From assembly GCA_947630695.1 (NCBI GenBank), contig CANRIM010000017.1, positions 1 to 46,494 of the forward strand: 46,494 bases of DNA. The letters run 5' to 3'. A model generated the notes under the pieces. It ran no database searches and had not been told where the DNA came from. It worked only from the letters and a program-made list of their open reading frames with translations. The position numbers were made by a program, and so were the translations under genes. Below, piece by piece: positions 42,975-46,494 of the stretch. Numbering within the stretch: the stretch's first letter is position 1; each line of letters starts with the position of its first letter. The DNA is from an uncultured Lachnospiraceae bacterium. GTDB taxonomy: Bacteria > Bacillota > Clostridia > Lachnospirales > Lachnospiraceae.

Positions 42975-43255
42975 AAATGCCCCCAGATTATTCACTTTCC
43001 TCGATGCCCTTTGACGTCAGTACCAGAAACATAAGATTTCTGCTCTAATGCTCCGCTTTTTGCTGCATTGCTCGGCTTTGCAAAAGCTCACGAAAAGCAT
43101 GTAATTACGCCATTTTTTCTGAATTCGGCTTCTTACTCGGATTTCATGATTTTCGCGTTTTCTGCATGTTTGTTAGAAAATTGTTAGAATTCTGTTATAA
43201 CGAAAAGCGTCAGCTTTCGCACTAAAAGCGCTGGTTGGTGTGTTAGATAGGGTGT
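42975..43255. other. Gene-free segment right of the IS
   Basis: No supported gene. The minus strand has only short frames, one of which ends VLTSKGIEESE before a stop. A small hairpin CGAAAAGC-GTCA-GCTTTCG lies near 43200-43220. The DNA is AT-rich to the right. It may be a scar from the rearrangement that removed the rest of the ABC exporter. Confidence 0.5.
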
Positions 43256-43474
43256 CTAGCGGCGTTTATTAATGTCTATAAAATCGAGAACTCCAAATCC
43301 ACTAGAAGATCCAATGGCAATATTTGGTGGATCAACAGTGCAATCTGTTGGATAGATATAATTGCCAAATCTGTCGAAGCAGTCTTCTCTACCTATCCTA
43401 TCAGAAAAATCTTTAAATAACAATTTAAGAGCATCCTCACTTGATATTGGTGTAGCGACTTTAGTTTCTTCCAT
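43256..43474 (-). CDS. Small hypothetical protein of the defence-like cassette
   Basis: 72 residues from the ATG at 43472-43474, chosen because AAAGG stands 9 nt before it; an ATG three codons earlier directly abuts that box. The sequence begins MEETKVATPISSEDALKLLF and ends DFIDINKRR. No known domain, signal or membrane segment is seen. It starts 12 nt after the protease gene, so it is probably co-transcribed. Confidence 0.65.
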   Translation of the reverse strand: MEETKVATPISSEDALKLLFKDFSDRIGREDCFDRFGNYIYPTDCTVDPPNIAIGSSSGFGVLDFIDINKRR

Positions 43475-43486
43475 GATACTCATCCT

Positions 43487-44470
43487 TTACCGTTGACCAT
43501 TTATTACAAAAGTCTGTCCATTCTGGTTCTCAATGTATTTCAAAGAACTAGCATTGCGGTAAATGCTTAGTAAATAGCAATGATATAAAGAAAGAACCGC
43601 TTCTTGTAACTCTTGATCTGCTTCGAGCGCCGTGACTCGTAACCCAAGTCTTTTACACTTAACAAAATCATAATGCCTATCGTGGACTTTTGAGGCGTCA
43701 TGGTTAGATAGTTCGTCAAGGATCGTCTTTACACGTTCATTTTTTCTCGGAGACCTCTTAAACATACATTCAAGCAACCATCCCTTAACTAAACCATATG
43801 ACATTTTTACAACATTGTCGCATTCGCCAACGAAAGATGGTCGATATTGGCTAATTATTTCTTTCCAAATAAGGGAACGATTGGGAGTGGCTATAGTTTC
43901 GTCCATTGCTCTTTCAAATTCTTTTAAAACGCCTTGAGCAGGTACATTGTGATACTGTGGATCAATCGGTCCTAAGCTCGATTCTTTCCCCATGATTATT
44001 TCTTTACTTGAACAAGCAATCATGGTTCCGGCAGACATAGCCATATGTGGAACTATAACTCTTATATCCATATTAAACATTTTACGCAAATAATTCACAA
44101 TGCTCTCGGTAGCAGTTACTATACCACCCGGGGTATGTAGTACCAAATCAAGTCCTTTTGAACGGTCTTCAATCCCCGAAACTGCATTCATCAGTCCATT
44201 CATATCATTGTCATTGATCTGAAATTCCGGATTTATCACCGAAGATTGTAGCCAAGCAGATATATAGCATATCAAATTTCTATGAGTTATGTTACATAAT
44301 GCCTGCATTTTTTCCATACGCATTTTAAGCAAAGTTTTTTGAAATAACTCATTGATTTTGCTTTGAGTTGCTTGTGGATTCGTGTTTATTGCCGGATCGT
44401 TTAAAATTTTTCCGATTTCAGAATTTATTCGATTATTAAACTCCGCTTCAATACTTGTAAAATTCCCCAT
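43487..44470 (-). CDS. SDH/Clp-fold serine protease (SppA-related)
   Basis: 327 residues from the ATG at 44468-44470, with AAAGGAGC 10 nt upstream; a TTG 16 codons earlier gives a longer frame. LDLVLHTPGGIVTATESIV and IRVIVPHMAMSAGTMIA, with probable nucleophile S146, followed by SSLGPIDPQ, are the landmarks of SDH-type proteinases (ClpP/crotonase fold). No signal peptide or membrane segment is obvious, so it may act in the cytoplasm, unlike many SppA proteins. Genes of this family often sit near phage-defence genes. It lies just downstream of an ATPase-TOPRIM pair. Confidence 0.85.
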   Translation of the reverse strand: MGNFTSIEAEFNNRINSEIGKILNDPAINTNPQATQSKINELFQKTLLKMRMEKMQALCNITHRNLICYISAWLQSSVINPEFQINDNDMNGLMNAVSGIEDRSKGLDLVLHTPGGIVTATESIVNYLRKMFNMDIRVIVPHMAMSAGTMIACSSKEIIMGKESSLGPIDPQYHNVPAQGVLKEFERAMDETIATPNRSLIWKEIISQYRPSFVGECDNVVKMSYGLVKGWLLECMFKRSPRKNERVKTILDELSNHDASKVHDRHYDFVKCKRLGLRVTALEADQELQEAVLSLYHCYLLSIYRNASSLKYIENQNGQTFVINGQR

Positions 44471-44540
44471 ACTATTAATAGCTCCTTTGTAATTCATAAT
44501 TTGTGAATGCTTTGACAATTAAATGCATATAATGTAAATG

Positions 44541-44609
44541 AACCTATTGCATTAAAGTTGGGCAAAAGTTTGCTGTAACCTATTGCTCATTAAACAGCGG
44601 CAATAGGTT
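44541..44609. repeat. Three copies of a 10-mer around the TOPRIM gene stop
   Basis: AACCTATTGC occurs at 44541-44550 and 44577-44586, and its complement GCAATAGGTT at 44600-44609. The second and third copies form a 10-bp stem with the TOPRIM gene's stop codon in the 13-nt loop. No T tract follows. Confidence 0.65.
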
Positions 44610-45102
44610 CTTTTATATAATCAGTAAAGATTTTGAAACTTGTATTTCTTGCGCTGGCGATATCTTCTTCAAAGAAATCGAGCATCTTTGACATTATAAA
44701 CTGTCGTTCTGAAGGTTTTGGCATTTTGGCAACAAGAGCTTCTTTGGTAATATTGTTAGTGGTAAACTCAAATTTATTTAGTTTCAATTTTTTACAATTA
44801 CTTTCGCAAACCCCTGCATAATACCAGCTTTCAATTTCATATTGAACAATAAAAACCTTATTTCTTTCAACTTCGCTATACTCGCTAATAATAACATTTG
44901 TTTTGTCATTTATCGATTGTCCGTCACCATCTGCAAAGAACAAGTAATCACAAGTCGGCATTTTTTTAATGGATTTTATAAACGCATTAACTTTTTCAGG
45001 TTTTTGAGATGAATATTGAATGAATTTGTTAGTGTCCTCTGTAAAATATGTTTTAGTAAAGAAGAGCTCGTCAAAATACCCCTCGACAAAAATATACAGC
45101 AT
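44590..45102 (-). CDS. Small TOPRIM-like protein, partner of the AAA ATPase
   Basis: 170 residues. The N-terminus IFVEGYFDELFF (E7, D11) and FFADGDGQ (D58, D60) match the Glu and DxD elements of TOPRIM domains. YEIESWYYAG (E89, E91) is also seen in DUF4276/RloB/AbiLii-like small proteins. Such folds bind Mg2+ and cut or process nucleic acids in OLD-type systems. It starts 2 nt after the ATPase gene; its AGGAG box lies inside the end of that gene. The exact family is uncertain. Confidence 0.75.
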   Translation of the reverse strand: MLYIFVEGYFDELFFTKTYFTEDTNKFIQYSSQKPEKVNAFIKSIKKMPTCDYLFFADGDGQSINDKTNVIISEYSEVERNKVFIVQYEIESWYYAGVCESNCKKLKLNKFEFTTNNITKEALVAKMPKPSERQFIMSKMLDFFEEDIASARNTSFKIFTDYIKEPIAAV

Positions 45103-45104
45103 TT

Positions 45105-46388
45105 TTAATCTCCTAACATATTTTGCAAGAATAAATCGTCGAGGCCTAAATCGTTATTCATAAACTCTTTTACAATGGTATTATTAGCGGGTTCTGTTAC
45201 TGTTGAATTTCCATTTTTATCACGAGATACGAGCCGAACATTTTCGATTTTTGCATGTTTAAGGAATTCAGGGTTATGAGTCGTGATTATGATTTGTTTC
45301 TCTTTTGATACGTCTTCAGCAGACTCAAGTAAATTGACAAGTAATTTAGGATGGATGTTCCTTTCTGGTTCCTCGAGTACAATGATGTTGGATCTTTCTT
45401 CAAAATAAAGGGCAATTATTAACGCTAAAAGACTAACTGTTCCATCGGAGAGAAAAGATGCATGGAAATTTCGCTTACTAAAACTTTCGCTTATTTTATA
45501 CGAAAAAGACTTGTCAATATTATTTTCAACAGACAGACCAGTGACATATGGGAGATACTGTTTAAGTAAGGTAGTTAGTTTTTCTTTCTTTTCCTTCTTT
45601 CTTAGTATTTCATGTAGCACAGACGCAAGATTAGAACCATTTTCAGATAATGTTTTTATTGACGCCATTGAAGATGCTCTTTTCAATTCTTTGGGGTCAA
45701 AATCAAATATTCTAATAAAACCATTATCAGAAAAAATTGGCGGCAACAGCATTGAAATCCTATTCAGCATTAATTCTTTTTTATCATCATTTGCAAACTT
45801 TAAGAATAACTTGGAGGCAAAATCACGCGATAAATACTTTTGTATTTCTTGATCTTCTATTTTATCAGCATCAGAATGATACTGATACGAAGAATTAGCA
45901 CTTCTCTTATGGTAATCCGCGGTATATCCAATATTAAGCGGCTTTATTCTATCCTTTCCGCTTGATGCTGAATCCATCAAATAAAAGTCTGATGATAGTG
46001 ATAAATGATCTTCAGAAATTCGATATCCATTTCCTCTTTTGTTTGGCAAAATAGAGAACAAATAACTGATAGTTTTAATTCTGCTAGTGAATTTCTTGTT
46101 GTTGCTAAAACTATAATACCATTCCTCATCTGACAAATCTAATTCAAAATTTATATCAATAGGCGTTCCCTTAGGGGAACGAACATTTGATAAGTATGTT
46201 GTGCCGCCCTGTAGAGCGATTGCATTATCAATTCCCTCAGAAATAATGTCTTTAATAAACCTAAAAACATTGATTAAATTTGATTTGCCAGAAGCATTAG
46301 CACCAACGACTATACTTAAGGGAGAAAAGTCAATTTCGGCATGGTCGATGCTACGAAAATTCGATACAACAAGTTTTTTAATAATCAT
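45105..46388 (-). CDS. AAA ATPase of the OLD/RecF-like (AAA_21) type
   Basis: 427 residues from the ATG at 46386-46388, preceded by AGAGGAG; an upstream ATG at 46448 lies in a hairpin region. It begins MIIKKLVVSNFRSIDHAEIDF. Walker A GANASGKS is at 29-36, an ABC-like signature FLSDGTVSLLA follows, then Walker B IIVLEEPERNIHP and the H-loop TTHNPEFLK. Such ATPases partner with nucleases in OLD, PARIS, AbiL and Rlo-type defence. No nuclease domain is fused, and the next gene supplies a TOPRIM-like one. Base composition is clearly lower in GC than in the core genes. Confidence 0.9.
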   Translation of the reverse strand: MIIKKLVVSNFRSIDHAEIDFSPLSIVVGANASGKSNLINVFRFIKDIISEGIDNAIALQGGTTYLSNVRSPKGTPIDINFELDLSDEEWYYSFSNNKKFTSRIKTISYLFSILPNKRGNGYRISEDHLSLSSDFYLMDSASSGKDRIKPLNIGYTADYHKRSANSSYQYHSDADKIEDQEIQKYLSRDFASKLFLKFANDDKKELMLNRISMLLPPIFSDNGFIRIFDFDPKELKRASSMASIKTLSENGSNLASVLHEILRKKEKKEKLTTLLKQYLPYVTGLSVENNIDKSFSYKISESFSKRNFHASFLSDGTVSLLALIIALYFEERSNIIVLEEPERNIHPKLLVNLLESAEDVSKEKQIIITTHNPEFLKHAKIENVRLVSRDKNGNSTVTEPANNTIVKEFMNNDLGLDDLFLQNMLGD

Positions 46389-46416
46389 AATGGATCTCCT
46401 CTTTTCATATTTACAT

Positions 46417-46433
46417 ATTAGGCGTTTGCGAAA
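46417..46433. repeat. Small palindrome upstream of the ATPase gene
   Basis: GGCGTTTGCGAAACGCC forms a 7-bp stem with a 3-nt loop, 29 nt before the ATG. It could be an operator or a terminator stem of an upstream gene; the T tract is lacking. Confidence 0.45.
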
Positions 46434-46450
46434 CGCCGCAAGCCGCATAT

Positions 46451-46494
46451 TTACGGCATTTTTTTGTTATTAAAATCAAATAACTCCTCACCGG
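46451..46494 (-). CDS. Possible 3' end of a further gene (partial)
   Basis: One minus frame reads GEELFDFNNKKMP and stops at 46451-46453. The composition looks like a protein end, but 14 codons are not enough to be sure. Confidence 0.25.
   Translation of the reverse strand, partial: GEELFDFNNKKMP

Noticed and set aside
42975-43100. Short frame ending VLTSKGIEESE as a gene remnant
   Set aside because: Only about 14 codons after an in-frame stop; family cannot be named.
44590-46388. Assignment of the ATPase-TOPRIM pair to PARIS
   Set aside because: The TOPRIM partner is only 170 residues, much shorter than AriB as I know it, and the motif set fits other OLD-like pairs as well. Left open.
1-46494. 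CRISPR array or tRNA genes
   Set aside because: No regularly spaced direct repeats and no cloverleaf with T-arm GGTTCGA-type sequence were recognised by eye.

Overview
The window looks like a chromosomal segment of a Gram-positive Clostridia member, most likely Lachnospiraceae. The signs are sigma-A style promoters and AGGAGG ribosome binding sites, a large SRP RNA with an Alu domain, MecA, GdpP, an S6-SSB-S18 operon, a CpsBCD phosphoregulatory module, class B sortases, and LCP and FtsX-type (Bce-like) transporter proteins. Most genes lie on the minus strand. The genus is not fixed by anything I can see.

Left part (1-6.3 kb): an ABC ATPase, OmpR-type regulator, one-TM histidine kinase and FtsX-like permease form a Bce/Vex-like detoxification or sensing operon. 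The permease runs off the window, and a BceR-type palindrome lies just upstream of it. Before that operon sits a compact cpsB-cpsC-cpsD set closed by its own terminator, with no glycosyltransferases following.

Core part (6.4-33.3 kb): a sirtuin; a GH18 protein-metK-pcrA-rlmD run; mecA with a DUF1858 gene; a 1249-residue TPR/acidic-linker/AAA-like protein; the SRP RNA; AKR, metG, rsmA and tadA; a MerR regulator; a cell-surface cluster (SPKTG-tailed surface protein, class B sortase, multi-TM LCP protein); a small 2[4Fe-4S] ferredoxin; dnaB, rplI and gdpP; and rpsF-ssb-rpsR. Many promoters with exact 17-nt spacers and several hairpin terminators can be read directly.

Accessory part (33.3-46.5 kb): a uronate-metabolism group (solute-binding lipoprotein, KduI, a companion protein), a second class B sortase with a long acidic cytoplasmic tail, then a solitary PglX-type DNA methyltransferase. 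PglX starts one base after the stop of a truncated ABC-exporter tail. That tail is cut by an ISL3-type element whose transposase is split at a run of eight A. Beyond the IS the DNA becomes clearly AT-rich and carries an AAA ATPase, a small TOPRIM-like protein, an SDH/Clp-fold serine protease and a small unknown protein, all on one strand: a probable defence cassette. The best candidates for something undescribed are this cassette and the TPR protein whose AAA+ domain has lost its catalytic residues.
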